A stretch of 64,000 nt of DNA, taken from assembly GCA_030549175.1 (NCBI GenBank), contig JAUKUA010000005.1, forward strand, positions 3,472,001 to 3,536,000, given 5' to 3'. This DNA comes from Lasiosphaeris hirsuta. Lineage: Eukaryota; Ascomycota; Sordariomycetes; Sordariales; Lasiosphaeriaceae. Under the pieces are notes generated by a model. It saw nothing but the letters and a program-made list of their open reading frames with translations. It had not been told where the DNA came from and did not search any database. Positions within the stretch are counted from its first letter, which is position 1; each line of letters starts with the position of its first letter. A program made the position numbers and the translations under genes. Shown here piece by piece: positions 1 to 11,461 of this stretch.

Positions 1-404
1 AGGAGGGGTCGGCGGGGCAAGTTTTCGGTATGCGCTAAGCCTTTTCGGAAATAGCGCGATAAGAAAACCCCAACGCTTCCATGGAAGGGCGACGCAGCGG
101 GTATAAAAAGTGATGCAGAAACCTTATGTTTGACAACCATGGAAGTTCCTTGGAATCATTTTTGCTACCAGCTAAAGGTGCAAGGCTATGAGCTCAAGCT
201 GAAGTTTCGGGCCTCCCTCGTTGAGGGACTGCTGAAGAGAACATGGCTATCAAGATTTCTCGCTGCTTTGTGATCCATCATGCCAATCTCCTTATCATCC
301 TGGCCGTGATCGAAACTCCCCAGTCGCGGCCCTGCTGACATACGAATCATGCTCAGTAACCTAGATAGAGGGCCCTGCCAGAATGTCTCGAAGGCCTAGT
401 TATC
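1..404. other. Gene-free left edge
   Basis: No open frame with coding character, RNA gene or repeat is visible here. The stretch lies 3' of the decayed minus-strand gene that ends at 405 and probably holds its former 3' flank. Confidence 0.4.
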
Positions 405-960
405 CTAATCCGAGTCATCATCACTGTCCTTCTCCTCAGCCACGGCATGAACTAGTTTCATGAAGCCTTGAAAGTCAAGGAGTCTGGAATCCATATCGGT
501 GGTTGGATCCTTGACCCAGTCCTCATTGTACGTCTTCAGTCATTCTAGGATGAACGACTGCATGAATCTGTTGTCAAGACAAAATCCCGCTGACTCCAGG
601 CGCCTGATCGCATGTGTCAACTACCATGTAGGAAAGAAAATGACGAATTAGACGTACCAGCGCAGCTACATGGCCCTGTCAATAAACTTCCTGAGAGTAT
701 CGAAGTTGACCGTGTCGATTTTGGTCAGCTCAATGATCAACTCGTGAATGTGTTCTTCCGAGGCACCGAGGAGAGTGTGGCTCGTGATCTTGTCCCAGAG
801 GCTGTGAGGCTCGAAGTCCTCCTTAACCACAGCCTCCAACAGACTGAAGCAATGTATGCAGGAAACTTCGACCGTCAGTTCCTCCACAGACGGAAAGTAT
901 GGCAGAAGTGGGCTGGAAGGCAGGGTTGGGAAACTGAAGACATCGCAGCCCGAAGGAGGT
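405..960 (-). pseudogene. Decayed intron-containing protein gene, two in-frame stops
   Basis: On the minus strand a coding-like frame runs from about 960 to a terminal TAG at 405-407. Its residues look protein-like (for example SVEELTVEVSCIHC, then SLLEAVVKEDFEPHS, and an acidic tail EEKDSDDDSD). Two parts are joined in frame by a canonical GT-AG intron at 604-657 (donor gtacgt). The frame is broken by TAG at 666-668 and TGA at 540-542, while everything around them stays in register, so these look like point changes rather than a wrong frame. CAG to TAG is a CpA to TpA change, the type produced by repeat-induced point mutation, but one example proves nothing. No start codon is visible; the 5' part stops where the inverted-repeat element begins. 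I do not recognise the family and give no function. A live gene using an unusual splice pattern is the alternative. Confidence 0.6.
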
Positions 961-977
961 AGGTTCCACCAAGAGGA

Positions 978-1202
978 ATACTAAAGCCCCGATGATGCCT
1001 TCGCAGCATAGGAAAGACATCCGTGGTATTTCACCAGGCCTTTCTAGGATAGGGAAAGGCCTGCTAAAAATACCAAATATGCCTTTTTAAATGCGGACGA
1101 TGCTGCCGTTTTTACTGCTCGAAAGCCCTTCCAGGGCTTCAATACCCCCCTTGGAGCCATAGGAGAAGATCCCGCGCTAACAAACAAACCAAGGTTGGAT
1201 TG
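978..1202 (+). mobile_element. Truncated copy of a TA-flanked inverted-repeat element
   Basis: From about 1049 to 1202 the sequence aligns with 5985-6115, sharing the core taccaaatatgcctttt and the stretch gccgttttt. Weaker similarity goes back to about 978. The right end (1174-1202), read in reverse complement, is a near match to the left terminal inverted repeat of the copy at 5878 and is followed by TA at 1203-1204. A left terminal repeat is not visible, so this copy is truncated or diverged. It also contains an imperfect hairpin at about 1032-1080 (ggtatttcaccaggcctttc facing gaaaggcctgctaaaaatacc). No transposase frame is present, so it would be a non-autonomous, MITE-like element. The left boundary is approximate. 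Confidence 0.6.
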
Positions 1203-2619
1203 TACGTGCATTCTAGAAGTTCACTCTCAACTCAATTATCCAGCTTCCTTCCCAAAATATCGTGATTGAGAACGCAAGTTAGAAAGCCACAGGGCTCACA
1301 AACCGTACTCATATCTATCATGCTTCTTTCTTAAGGTTCTATATCTGCGTTTGCCCCTCAAACACTACAAGCACGCCAAAGACGGGCGAAGCTCTAGATC
1401 TAAAGTAAAGCATGATAGGTACTGGAGAAAATTAATGACATGATGGGGAATGCACTTCTTAGCATGGTCAACAAACATCAATCTCTACCGTTTCTAAATA
1501 GCTTTTAGAGGTTAAAGTGGAAAAAAGACGCTTCCTTATTGTGGATAGTGACGTCCTCTAAGAATATATCAGTATGAAGAACTTGTTGCTAAGCTGTCAT
1601 TCTATGGATAAACTTGCCTTGCCGAAATGTTGTCGTTGTTAGCCCGCAAAACTTATACGTCCATAATGGCCCTGCTCGGCTGCAACTGCGGAATTTCGAT
1701 GAGTTCACTGTTGCATCTCAAAAAAGCCTAAACAGTAGATGAAAAAGAAATGCTGGACTCTCCCGAGCACCGAATCATCAGGTCAGCTAGTTTTGTGAGA
1801 TTATGATGCCCTCGCCGTTTGAAGTCGGGAAGTGGAAGTAGGTTGAAGGAGATCAAAAGTGGGGGCTGACATCCCGGTTCCGTTCCGATGTGTGCAATCG
1901 TCCGGACCCTCCACTTCCATTGCGGAGGTGGCTGTACCGATCCCAGGGGGGCTGCATGTGCCTGCCAAGCCCGGAGGATCGGTGTCAGCACGGGATAGAC
2001 CCGCTTGTTTGTCGAACGCTTCCCGAAAAGGGGCTGAACGGCTTGGTCGAGTGACTAAGACCATTACTCATCCCAGAGACATGCATCTGTCAATGAAGCT
2101 CCACCAACTGTGCATAGCTAGGGCCAATTCGAGCGGGAGTTAAGCTGGCGGGAGAAGCAGCTAGATTTTCAACACGCCTGTCGCGGTTCACGCGTTGGTG
2201 GGTTGTTGGTGGGCTGTTCCGGTGGCGGCATGCAAAAAAGTCGAGCGATCGGTGGCCAGACTCTGCAGACGAATCGGCTGCCGATTCAGGACAAGCGAAA
2301 TTGATAAGGCCAGGCCAAGACCGTGCACCCCATCCGCACATCCGGGCTTTTTCGACAAACCGTTTTCCCGACGCTCCATTTCACCTTATTATAGGTACCG
2401 GATAGCAGTACTGTAGCAAACCCAAAAAACATCTCGCCCGCCGAGCCCCTTGTGTGACGACCTCCTCAACTATTTTCGTTCCTTTGCCGGCCCTGCGAGG
2501 GAGGCGAGCAAAAGCAAGCTTCGCCGGCCGCGTCGACGCGCGACACCCGACTGCGACGCCCGGCCTCTTGGTCGCACACAACCCACCTCACCACCGCGGA
2601 CCGCGCATTCACGACCGCG
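1203..2619. other. Upstream region of the sphinganine hydroxylase gene
   Basis: No convincing coding frame or RNA gene. The last 200 bases before the start codon are C-rich with few A and T residues, like a fungal 5' leader. The short frames here overlap on both strands and lack coding character. Confidence 0.4.
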
Positions 2620-3867
2620 ATGGCGAACTTCACGATCGCGTCGGACCTGCCGCCGCTGCCGACCTACGAGACCCGCCCCATGCCCGACTACCTTCCCTTC
2701 ATCTCCGACTTCTGGCTGTCACTCATTCTCCCCCACATCGCCTATTGGGCCGTGTCGATGCTCTTCCACGTCATCGACATTTACGACCTTTTCCCGCAGT
2801 ACAGGCTGCACACCCCTGAAGAGATCACGCAGCGCAACCTCGCGTCGCGGTACCAGGTGGCACGCGATGTCATCCTCGAGCAAATAATCCAGATCGTCAC
2901 CTCGACCGTCCTCAGCCTGACCGAGCCCAAGCAGATGACGGGTATGGAGAACTACGAGGTGGCTGTCTGGGCGACGCGCATTCGTCTGGCACAAAGGGCT
3001 GTCCCCTCGCTCCTCGGCTTGCTTGGCCTCAACGCTGCGACAATCGCCAAGAACATGGCCACATCGCATCCGCTGCTCGCCGGTGCCCTCGCTGGTGGTT
3101 ATTATCCCCATCTCACCACACAACTTAATGGCGTCGCTGGGATTGAGGTGCCTGCGTTCGCGACATGGGAATTGCTGGTCGCCAAGGCCATTTATTGGCT
3201 TGTCGTTCCAGGTATTCAGGTCTGGATCGCAGTATGCTTCCTTGATACCTGGCAATACTTCTGGCACCGCGCCATGCACATGAATAAGTGGATGTACAGT
3301 AAGCCATTGCCCCTCCCTATGCATCAACTACCACCGCTCGATAGGCTTTCTAACTTGCATACCCCCACAGCAAAATGGCACGCCCGCCACCACAGGTTGT
3401 ATGTGCCCTACGCCTACGGGGCCCTCTACAACCACCCGGTCGAGGGCTTCCTGCTCGACACACTCGGCGCCGGCCTTGGTTACAAGGTGTCATGTCTCAG
3501 CCCACGACTGGGCATGTGGTTCTTCACCTTCAGCACGATGAAGACGGTTGATGACCATTGTGGGTATGCGCTGCCGTGGGACCCGCTGCAGCACATCACG
3601 AGCAACAACGCAGCCTACCACGACATCCACCATCAAAGCTGGGGTATCAAGACCAACTTCTCACAACCCTTCTTCACCATCTGGGACCGGCTCCTGGGCA
3701 CCATGTGGAAGGGCGATGTTACCGACAAGTACGCGCGCACCCGGGCGGCGGCAGCCAAGAAGGCCGTGCCCAATGGCAAGGCTGAAGTGCCAAATGGGAA
3801 GGCTGTGCTGGTACCTAATGGTAATGGCAAAGTCGTCGCACCAAGGAAAGCGGTCATGAAGAATTGA
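2620..3867 (+). CDS. SUR2: Sphinganine C4-hydroxylase (SUR2-like, fatty acid hydroxylase superfamily)
   Basis: This is a membrane di-iron hydroxylase that would convert dihydrosphingosine to phytosphingosine in the endoplasmic reticulum. One intron at 3299-3370 (72 bp, GT-AG) gives 391 residues. The three histidine boxes of the superfamily are visible after splicing: HRAMH (about 216-220), HARHH (230-234) followed by RLYVPYAYGALYNHP, and HDIHH (310-314). Hydrophobic segments lie near residues 30-50 and 184-215. The start is the first ATG of the frame, in a good purine-3 context. The C-terminus carries a low-complexity lysine-rich tail with a repeated VPNGK unit that is not part of the catalytic domain. 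The intron is a multiple of three and contains no stop, so an unspliced message would insert 24 residues just before the second histidine box. The family assignment is firm; substrate specificity is inferred from family knowledge. Confidence 0.93.
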   Translation: MANFTIASDLPPLPTYETRPMPDYLPFISDFWLSLILPHIAYWAVSMLFHVIDIYDLFPQYRLHTPEEITQRNLASRYQVARDVILEQIIQIVTSTVLSLTEPKQMTGMENYEVAVWATRIRLAQRAVPSLLGLLGLNAATIAKNMATSHPLLAGALAGGYYPHLTTQLNGVAGIEVPAFATWELLVAKAIYWLVVPGIQVWIAVCFLDTWQYFWHRAMHMNKWMYSKPLPLPMHQLPPLDRLSNLHTPTAKWHARHHRLYVPYAYGALYNHPVEGFLLDTLGAGLGYKVSCLSPRLGMWFFTFSTMKTVDDHCGYALPWDPLQHITSNNAAYHDIHHQSWGIKTNFSQPFFTIWDRLLGTMWKGDVTDKYARTRAAAAKKAVPNGKAEVPNGKAVLVPNGNGKVVAPRKAVMKN

Positions 3868-5877
3868 AAAATCGTGATCGAGGTATTTGGCAGCCTTCCT
3901 TCTTTTTTGGCTACCGCTACCACAGCTGCTTCTTCCGTGTTGTGAAGTTCGCGGCTTTACATGTATTCTCTCGCCCTGTTCTTTTCTTCGTCTTTATTTC
4001 GGCTTTACGTTGGTAATCAACAACATTCGCTGGGCGTGTATTACTGCGAAATATCACCAATCTTTGTGTGCGTTTTCTTCAAGGGGGGATAGTTGGATTC
4101 ACGAGGAGAGGGGGAAATCCAAGGAAACAACTTAATTTCATGGCATTGGGAAGGCGTCTATGGTGGGATTCTAAATTTTTTTTTTTTTTGGCTGCGGTTT
4201 TCGTCAACATCTCCGCACACTCTGCTCATGGCTGGATTTGGGTTCACGGGGATGTCATGGGAACGAACGGGTAGGGGGGGGAGGAGGGAGGGGGGAAGGA
4301 CAAGACAGCGAGAAGGGCAAGGCAGCGAGGTTGTCTATAGTCGACACGGCCGCTCGCCTGACAATGTGTGTGTTGATTTGCTTGTATTGTACAAAGAAGA
4401 CACTGTCATGACCTCTCCCTTGTATACGGGCGAGGGATGCCGGGAGATTGAAGGCTGGAAAGGCAAGCAGGAGAAGGGGTAGGGATATGACACGGGGGTA
4501 GAGGTGTCACCAAGAAACATGAAGACTGGGGTGCCCAGTGGTGGAGGTGTCCTGCTTCTATAATGGTAATGCCTAAGAGAAGAGAGAAACGAAATCTTGC
4601 TTCATTGGAGGCGCAGTCCGAGTTTTGTTTTGGCCGGTTCAATCTGATGTTTGCTTTGAATGGTGGCTACGTTCGATGCTGACTGTGCCCGCCGCAGTTG
4701 AAACTTGGTGCTGCAAAGGAATACCTATCTTTGCAGCAAAACATGTCAAGCATCCCCAAATCGTCCGCTGAGAAAGATGACTAGCTCTGAAACAAAACGG
4801 ACTGCCTCATTGTGGAACCACCACATGTGCCAGGTGTGGAGGATAATGCGAGCTGGAGTTGTGTATACCTGACCGCAGTGGAGTCAGGACGCGGGATGAC
4901 AGTAAGGAAGGCTGCGTCTTCCAGGAAATGAACTCCGAATCAAGGGGCGTTGTCTCGAGATTTCGTGTAACTGTTTTCATGTCCCACGAGAACGGTGAGA
5001 GACGGTGATCGACGACCTCTCACGGAAGTATTATCGACATTGTCTCCGCGGGGCGACCGAGGGGTTTTCGTTTGTCTGTTTTCTCTCCCCACCGAAGCCC
5101 CTTTGCAGCGGGCACGAGGACATGGCGGTTGGATTACAGTTCCTAGTGGACGAGGACAAGGTGCTTATGTGTCCGGAATTGTAAAGTAACACTGGCATTG
5201 CATACCGGACAGGCTGCACGACAACGTCTCGTAAAAGGGATGAGGGAATTGTTCGAGAAGATTGAACTGCACCTGCAAAAGTTCACTGCTGGTGGATGGC
5301 TTAGAGTATGCGTCCGAAGGTATGTCTCGGTCTCGCCCACCCTACTGCCGGGTGGCTGCTTCATTGAGACCGGCTGCGAACACGCGTTCATCGGCAATTG
5401 TCATTGTAATTATCACTGTCAATCGTGCCATCAGTAGCTGTTGCGGCCCACGCGGCGCACGGCTCCGCCTTTATATGAGAAAGGGAAGCCGAAGGAGGCG
5501 GTGAGAAGGTTGAGGACACTGAGAAATACGGCAGTCATGGCGGAATGTCGTCGACTCTTCACGGTTGCACGGCGTGTCGTTGGTTCCAGGTGTAACGTGG
5601 AGGGTCGGTCAGTCCCGTGGCTTGCAGCTGCCCGGGGGCGTCCTTTCTGCGGGCTGCTGCGGGCAACCGACAACAGCCATCACTTGGGTCGTGGGTCCAG
5701 GACTTTGTCCGCCTGGTTCCCAATCCCAACCTGGCCTGGCAATCGAGGTCGCACCGTAATGCGATGTGTTGTCACGGCCGCATTAAACCACTGGGCGTGT
5801 GATTCGGTCGCGCAAACAGGGCCAACGACCTCCGACCTCTGAGTGCCTGGCTGCTGCCTGCAAGAGGGATGGCTGTA
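3868..5877. other. Long gene-free interval
   Basis: It holds the 3' flank of the hydroxylase gene, a run of 14 T at 4176-4189, and purine-rich G tracts near 4270-4320. I see no gene, tRNA or repeat family up to the inverted-repeat element at 5878. Confidence 0.4.
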
Positions 5878-6115
5878 CAATCTAGCCCTTGTTTGTTTGT
5901 TAGCGCAGGACTTTAAAGCTATAACAATGAGAGAGGATGCCTCGTTGCGGATACGGGAAAGGGCCATTTGAATTGCTAGAAGGCCTTGTGAAATACCAAA
6001 TATGCCTTTTGAAAATGCTAGAAACGCCGTTTTTGATGCTGCAAAGGCCTTGTCAGAGCTGCAATATCTCTCAGCGGGAGTGTCACACGCTATCAAGCAA
6101 ACAAGTGTTGGAATG
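5878..6115 (+). mobile_element. MITE-like element with terminal inverted repeats and TA target duplication
   Basis: A 238-bp element. The left end (5878 to about 5907) starts CAATCTAGCCCTTGTTTG and the right end (about 6088-6115), in reverse complement, starts CATTCCAACACTTGTTTG, so the ends are imperfect inverted repeats of about 28 bp. TA flanks both sides (5876-5877 and 6116-6117), the target duplication typical of Tc1/mariner-type elements. The interior matches the copy at 978-1202. No transposase is encoded. Family assignment to Tc1/mariner is an inference from the TA duplication only; terminal repeats and the second copy are seen directly. Confidence 0.72.
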
Positions 6116-6117
6116 TA

Positions 6118-8374
6118 GGAGCGCCCTCGCTTTCCAATCGTGTGTGGGCGAGTTAGGGAGAGAATGGCGTTCGTCCGTAGCAAACGGCGATCGCGAATCT
6201 ATCTACACCCCAAACTTGGACGCGCAAGCATGTATGTCTTGGCCTCTATTATTTCTGGCATCTCTTGCAGCTCGGGCATTTCTAGGTGGGAGATGAATAT
6301 TGAAGGGCGAGTGGTCGAGATCGGTCCAGACTCGAAGCTGGCTGAGTTGGGAATAATTGGGAATGAGCTGAGATAAGCTGAGCTGTTTGCTCTCGAGATC
6401 TGGCTGAATCTGGGACGGGACGACAGCAGGCGCATTGAGGTGATTTCAGAAGCTGCGATGGCGTAATGTCCATTGGCCAAGGGTGTTCCTGCCCTGGCTA
6501 GCCAGTGCGTTTTCCTGGGACAACTCTTCCTCTCCGCCTCTCACCCCGGCGATCCCATCGCATCGCCAGGGAAACCCCAGATGATTTCCAATTCAATTGT
6601 TCGATCTCCCGACGCAGCCACGGATACGAATGCCAAACATGGCAGCCATTCTGGGGGAAACCAGGCTCGAGGATGAGACACGCATTCGGCAAACAAACTA
6701 GCACGAACGATTTGGGGCCAGTCCATTCAGACCATTGTTCCTGAGTTCCCGCTGGGTTCCCGTTCCCGACGAGGGCCAGTGGTCCAACCCACGCCGGCCA
6801 CTCCCTCATGCTGAGACGTATCATCTCCCTCGCAGCTCGCCGCTGCGATCTGTGACACTGGAGGTTCATGGATGCTCACAGGATGCTTGCAGCAATTAGA
6901 ATTCGTCCGTCTTTGGATGCTCGTGCGCCAACTGGTCGAGTTGTTTGTGCTTCTGCGTCTGCTTCTGCGTCTGCTCATCCTGCTGCACTGCACATGCAAC
7001 CCATCCCCATTTCGTCCCATTTCATCATGCCCACCGCCATGGTGGACTGGCTCGACTGGTTCAGCTGAATGCGTCGTGGTCGCGGTGGCCGTCATCCCCA
7101 TGCCCCTGCTAGCCCCCTTGGCTCGGACTGGGACGATCGATTCATCATGGCTCCCAAACCCTGATATGGCTGCGTCGCTAGCCAGCACCGAGCCAGCTTC
7201 TCCGCACAACACCAGCCCGCGATACCTCATCGCGCTCGTCGTCTCATGGCTAGCGTGCGCCCTCGGGCGGGGCTACTTGTATAAGTCGTCTGCTACCCAG
7301 TACAGTGCGATGCCATCTCCAGTTGCACCGCGTCCTGACTCGGAAATACCATTGTCGTGCTCGCCCCTGTGCCTCCTTATAAGAGATTCTCCAGGGTCCT
7401 GGTGATGTGCAAACCGCCCGTGTTTTCAGTCCCCCGTCCAGTGCCAACAGCTCAGACGAGAGCCGGGTCCCGATGCGACAGCACCACAGGAACACACAGG
7501 AACAGCACCACCCTGCGGCTCACTCCTCCTATGCCCACATCCCTGGCCCAATCGAATCCAATTGTCATCCCGCATGGTCGACAGGGTCTCCCGGCATGGC
7601 TGAGCCCTGGCGAGATTAGCGGTGCATGAAGTGTGTCCAATCCCAGCGACAGATCGCCTGCAAGCCGCGCCCCTCGAAGCCCTCACTCTTGCGCGCCTCG
7701 AGCTGGCGGCCAAAGCGTTGGTCTTCAGCCTGCCACAGGGCCCCGGCTTGCTCCCTGCTGCCCACGGGCTGGAATCTTGGGAGCTCTCAGATGAGGCGGG
7801 CCGGCCTGAAATAGACCTGGTACGCCGCCTTGTCCAGCGTCGTGGGCCATTCAAGCATCGGGGTCCCCCCCCGAGTCAACCACCAGGAAAACATCGAATC
7901 TCACTCTCCATCTCGAACCTCGCAAATCTCTGTCGCCAGTTGACGAATACGGCACGGCTCCCCTTTTCCCCTGAGCTGGTGTGCTGGCTGGATTTGGCAG
8001 AAACGTCAGCTTCTTTGGGAAACTCGAAACATTGACCCTCGTCGTCGCCGCTGGTCGACTTGTAAGCGCCGTCCACTCACATCAGCGGCCCTGCTTTTTA
8101 CCTCCTGCGTCGCTCAATACTACGGCGCCTACAACACGAGCCGGCCGCCCTCATTGGCCCGCTCGTTCGCTCCTTCAATCCCAGCGATACAACACAGCGG
8201 AAGGCACGCAATATTCCCCAGATTTCTTTGTTTCATTGAAGCGCGCTCGATTCAGGGCGAGACGCAGCCGCCGTTGAAACAAATTTGGCGCGCTCGGCTT
8301 ATAAGACGAAGCTCCCTCCCACCTGCATCAGACTCGCCCGCTCAAGCGCGGCGAGTCAACCTCACCAACTCGGC
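6118..8374. other. Gene-free upstream region of the E-set protein gene
   Basis: Only short overlapping frames without coding character are present. The last 250 bases before 8375 are pyrimidine-rich and may be promoter and 5' leader. Nothing else is recognisable. Confidence 0.4.
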
Positions 8375-10457
8375 ATGGACCCGACAACCACACTCTTTAC
8401 CTTTATGCTGTGAGTTCTTTTTGGACGTGGATATTTGCTTTCTATCTCTCTCTCCATGAGATTCTCCTTGTTTTCTTCGTCATCCAGTTTGGTCCTGTGC
8501 ATACTTTGTTGCTCTATCAACTACCGCTCCTTTCTATTTCCGGTTCTGTTATATCACACCTACCCATTCACACGCAAATATACCGTACGTGTCTGCTGCG
8601 ATCTACCTTCCCCCGTGCTTCATTATGAGAATTGGGTCCCATTGGTTACTTAGATGCTGGATTTGTCGCAGTGTTGTCTCTGAGAGGGCGCTGGGTGATG
8701 GTTTGCGTACCAGTCCTATACAATAATCAACCATGGAATTGTCTGAGACCAGGCAGCAAACCAGGGCGTCGGTTGTTATGGACCGGGACAGTCCGTGCTA
8801 TAGCTCATACCCATGCTTCAGCTCTCATTCAGCAACACCTGCATCACCATCCGCGATGTAACCTCACATCACAGCTCGCTTGGCAGGATAGCTAACATGC
8901 ATATAGACAAACAAATCCCTCCGTCCAAGCGGTCCACTTAGTCGGATCTTGGGATAACTTTGGCCAAGCTTACACCATGGAGCGTGACATTCGAAGAGAC
9001 CGTGGTCAATGGCGAGGATGTTACACATTCAAGGACATCATCTGCGACGGTGGTAGTGGCAGTGTGCCGAAGCGAAATGGGGGTCTCAAAATGGGTCACA
9101 CGTACTATTACTATGTGAGAACTACTAGTCTGTTGTAAGACATACTGTTCCTAACCGAAACCCGCAGTACGAGCTAGACGGTGCTTCCGAGACACACGAC
9201 CCATCATTGCCATCAACAAATACCTGCCCATATCTTCCCGGCCAGACCGTGAACACGCTTTGGGTCCCTGTCGAGCAGCCTAGCAGGCAGCGGAGCGCGT
9301 CGCTGAGCTCGATGCGCAAAGATACCTACATGACCATGAACCCAGCCGACAAGTTTGTTACTCCTCGGCCAGCTCCGATCCCCCCAGAGACACCTGCGCC
9401 GCGCCGGGCTGGAACTGCCCCATCACGAGTTCAGCACACCCGCTCGGCAAGGTCTCTGTCACCAGGATCCGGATGGACATTCTCGCCACGGAAGTTATTC
9501 AGCCGCAGCACGAGCTCCTCCTCCCTCAAGGCAGAGGCTGAGGCTGCCACAGTGGAGGAGGAAAGGAGAACTATGTCATCTGAACCAAGTCGCTCTAGGG
9601 ATATATCTCCCGAGTCCTTGCGCAGGTTTCTATCAGATGACTCTCTACCGGCTGGGGAGCATGAAGGGAACGAGTGGCCTGCAATCGCCATACCCGAAGA
9701 CATTGTCGAAGAGAACGAGGACGATGACAACTTCGCTACCTCGGCCGTATCGGAGAGCTTGCCTTTCACTGGCCTGTCACCACCTCCCCAGCGGGCTCTC
9801 TCGCCCTCGCCTTCGCCGCCGTCTACGATTGTTCCCTTTACGGCTACTCTGGTTGAAGAGCCAGTAACCGAGCCCGCTGGGTCGGTTGTTGAGCCAGTCG
9901 TTGAGCCAATGGCCGAACCCGAATGGCCTGCCCCTGCTCCGCCAACACGATGCCCTCCCCAAGTACCACACCTCACCAGCCTGCCAGCTGTAGTCATGAC
10001 ATCACGATTCTCTTTCTCGGACGCCAGCTACTACTCGCCGAACTCACCTCAGTCCCCCGATTCCAATTCTCTGCCCTCGTTTTACCATTCCGAGGACGAC
10101 GATGACGAGGACAATGATGTACTATCCTCCAATGAAGAAGATGTGCTGAACCTACCCAGGATTGAATCCAAAGCTAGCGCTCGCAGCTCCTTTGGACGGG
10201 ATCTCGACGCCGCCCTCTCGTGCTACAGCCTCCCCCGCTCCCCTATCCAGGACGGCGGGAAGCTCAGCGTTGTAACGCAGCCCTCTCTCGGCCCGCTCGG
10301 CTCACCCGCCCTGCTTGCGAGAGACGGGACTGACGTACCCGTTGGGGACACTTCACTTCTTACTAGTCCAATCCCGAACTCGGGTCTCGAAGACCTCTTG
10401 AATGAGCTGGGATGGATGGCCGAGGTCATCCGAGGGAAGGATGCCTCGCCGATGTGA
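8375..10457 (+). CDS. Fungal protein with N-terminal glycogen-binding-like E-set domain and disordered tail
   Basis: Three exons, with introns at 8410-8906 (497 bp, branch-like gctaac 10 bases before the acceptor) and 9115-9167 (53 bp), give 510 residues. The first exon encodes only 11 codons and two bases. Residues about 19-100 contain VHLVGSWDNF (21-30), a Y-run (78-82) followed by ELDG, and LWVPVE, a pattern like the beta-sandwich carbohydrate-binding or AMPK-beta glycogen-binding modules (CBM48, E-set). The rest is low complexity: Ser/Pro-rich, acidic patches, and a Glu-Pro-Val repetitive stretch (EEPVTEP, VVEPVVEPMAEPEW). A hydrophobic motif LEDLLNELGWMAEVI lies at the C-terminus. There is no catalytic domain, so a scaffold or targeting role is possible but unproven. 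The domain call rests on pattern recognition; the exon structure keeps frame throughout. Confidence 0.75.
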
Positions 10458-11461
10458 TTTTCCCTTTCAAATTATTTTTCTCTTATTTTGTTCAGCTGCA
10501 AAGCACTGGGTCATAAAATCGGGTAGACACTCGCATAGGCGGGTATGGACATACTTCTGCTTGGGTTTTTATTGCGACGGCACTGTACATAGCGCGCGCC
10601 GGAAGCGATGGGAAACGACGGTGATTTGCGGAGTTTTTACTTGCCTCCATCTTGACGACACAAGTTACGTCCTGGGAGATGTCGGCTGGGCCCCTGCTTG
10701 CTGGGTTACCGCTGAAAGGATGTCGGATTGATACATACATATATCCTCTATGGAAAAACTTACATGCAACAGTTGTGCAACTGTGCTACCAAGAAAAACG
10801 TTATTTTGAAACGCCGGGTATAACGTTCCAAAATAACCGTCCTTTTGGTAGCAAGTTTTGACATATATATACCCCTTGATTGTTGGCGGGGGCGAGTCTG
10901 ATGGCTGAGGTCATAGAGGAGAGGATAGATACCATACTATGGGTAGAGCCCCTGGAGATGAGGAGTATATACATGAGGATGTGGAAATGCAAGTTTGTTT
11001 GTGGATTTGCTGCTTTGATGTGCTGTTTGTTATCTGAGCTGAGTTGCAATGGTGACTTATGAGACCAGCCTAGTGGGAGATGTCGATTAGTGTAAACTCA
11101 AAGTATAACTAGAAACATATCTGTAACTACCTACAATTACGTAGGGAATAACATGCTATTTTGTAGCAACATTACTCCTAGGCTATTGCCTAGGTTAAGG
11201 ATATTTCGAGGGCTAGGGGTAGGTTGGCAAATAGCTTCTGTTCATCTCCTGCCTACGCAACCTTACTCTCAACCTCATCCTTCATAGTGCAGCAGAAAAT
11301 GTCCCCTTTTATGCTGTCAATACCCAAAAGAGACGACCTTGAAAACTGTACGCACAGTCTTCTAAAAATGGCATTCAGGGAGTCGACAAAGAATCCATGA
11401 AGTAGGTGCCACAACTGGTGCCACAATTGCAACAACACCTTAACATCTCTCCAACAAACCA
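10458..11461. other. Intergenic region with clustered foldback sequences
   Basis: No coding frame. It carries a large imperfect palindrome (10784-10853) and several small ones: TGCTATTTTGTAGCA near 11154-11168, CCTAGGC/GCCTAGG at 11177-11194, and CCTAC/GTAGG near 11130-11145. The stretch from 10740 to 11240 is more AT-rich than its surroundings, consistent with old repeat sequence. Confidence 0.5.
10784..10853. repeat. Imperfect 30-bp inverted repeat (foldback)
   Basis: Arms 10784-10813 and 10824-10853 are separated by a 10-base loop. They agree at 24 of 30 positions; four of the six mismatches are A/G differences. Both ends read TGCTACC/GGTAGCA. It could be a transcription terminator hairpin, but its length and ends suit a remnant of a foldback or MITE element better. 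Confidence 0.7.

Noticed and set aside
2719..3327. 202-codon minus-strand frame
   Set aside because: Antisense to the SUR2-like gene; no family resemblance.
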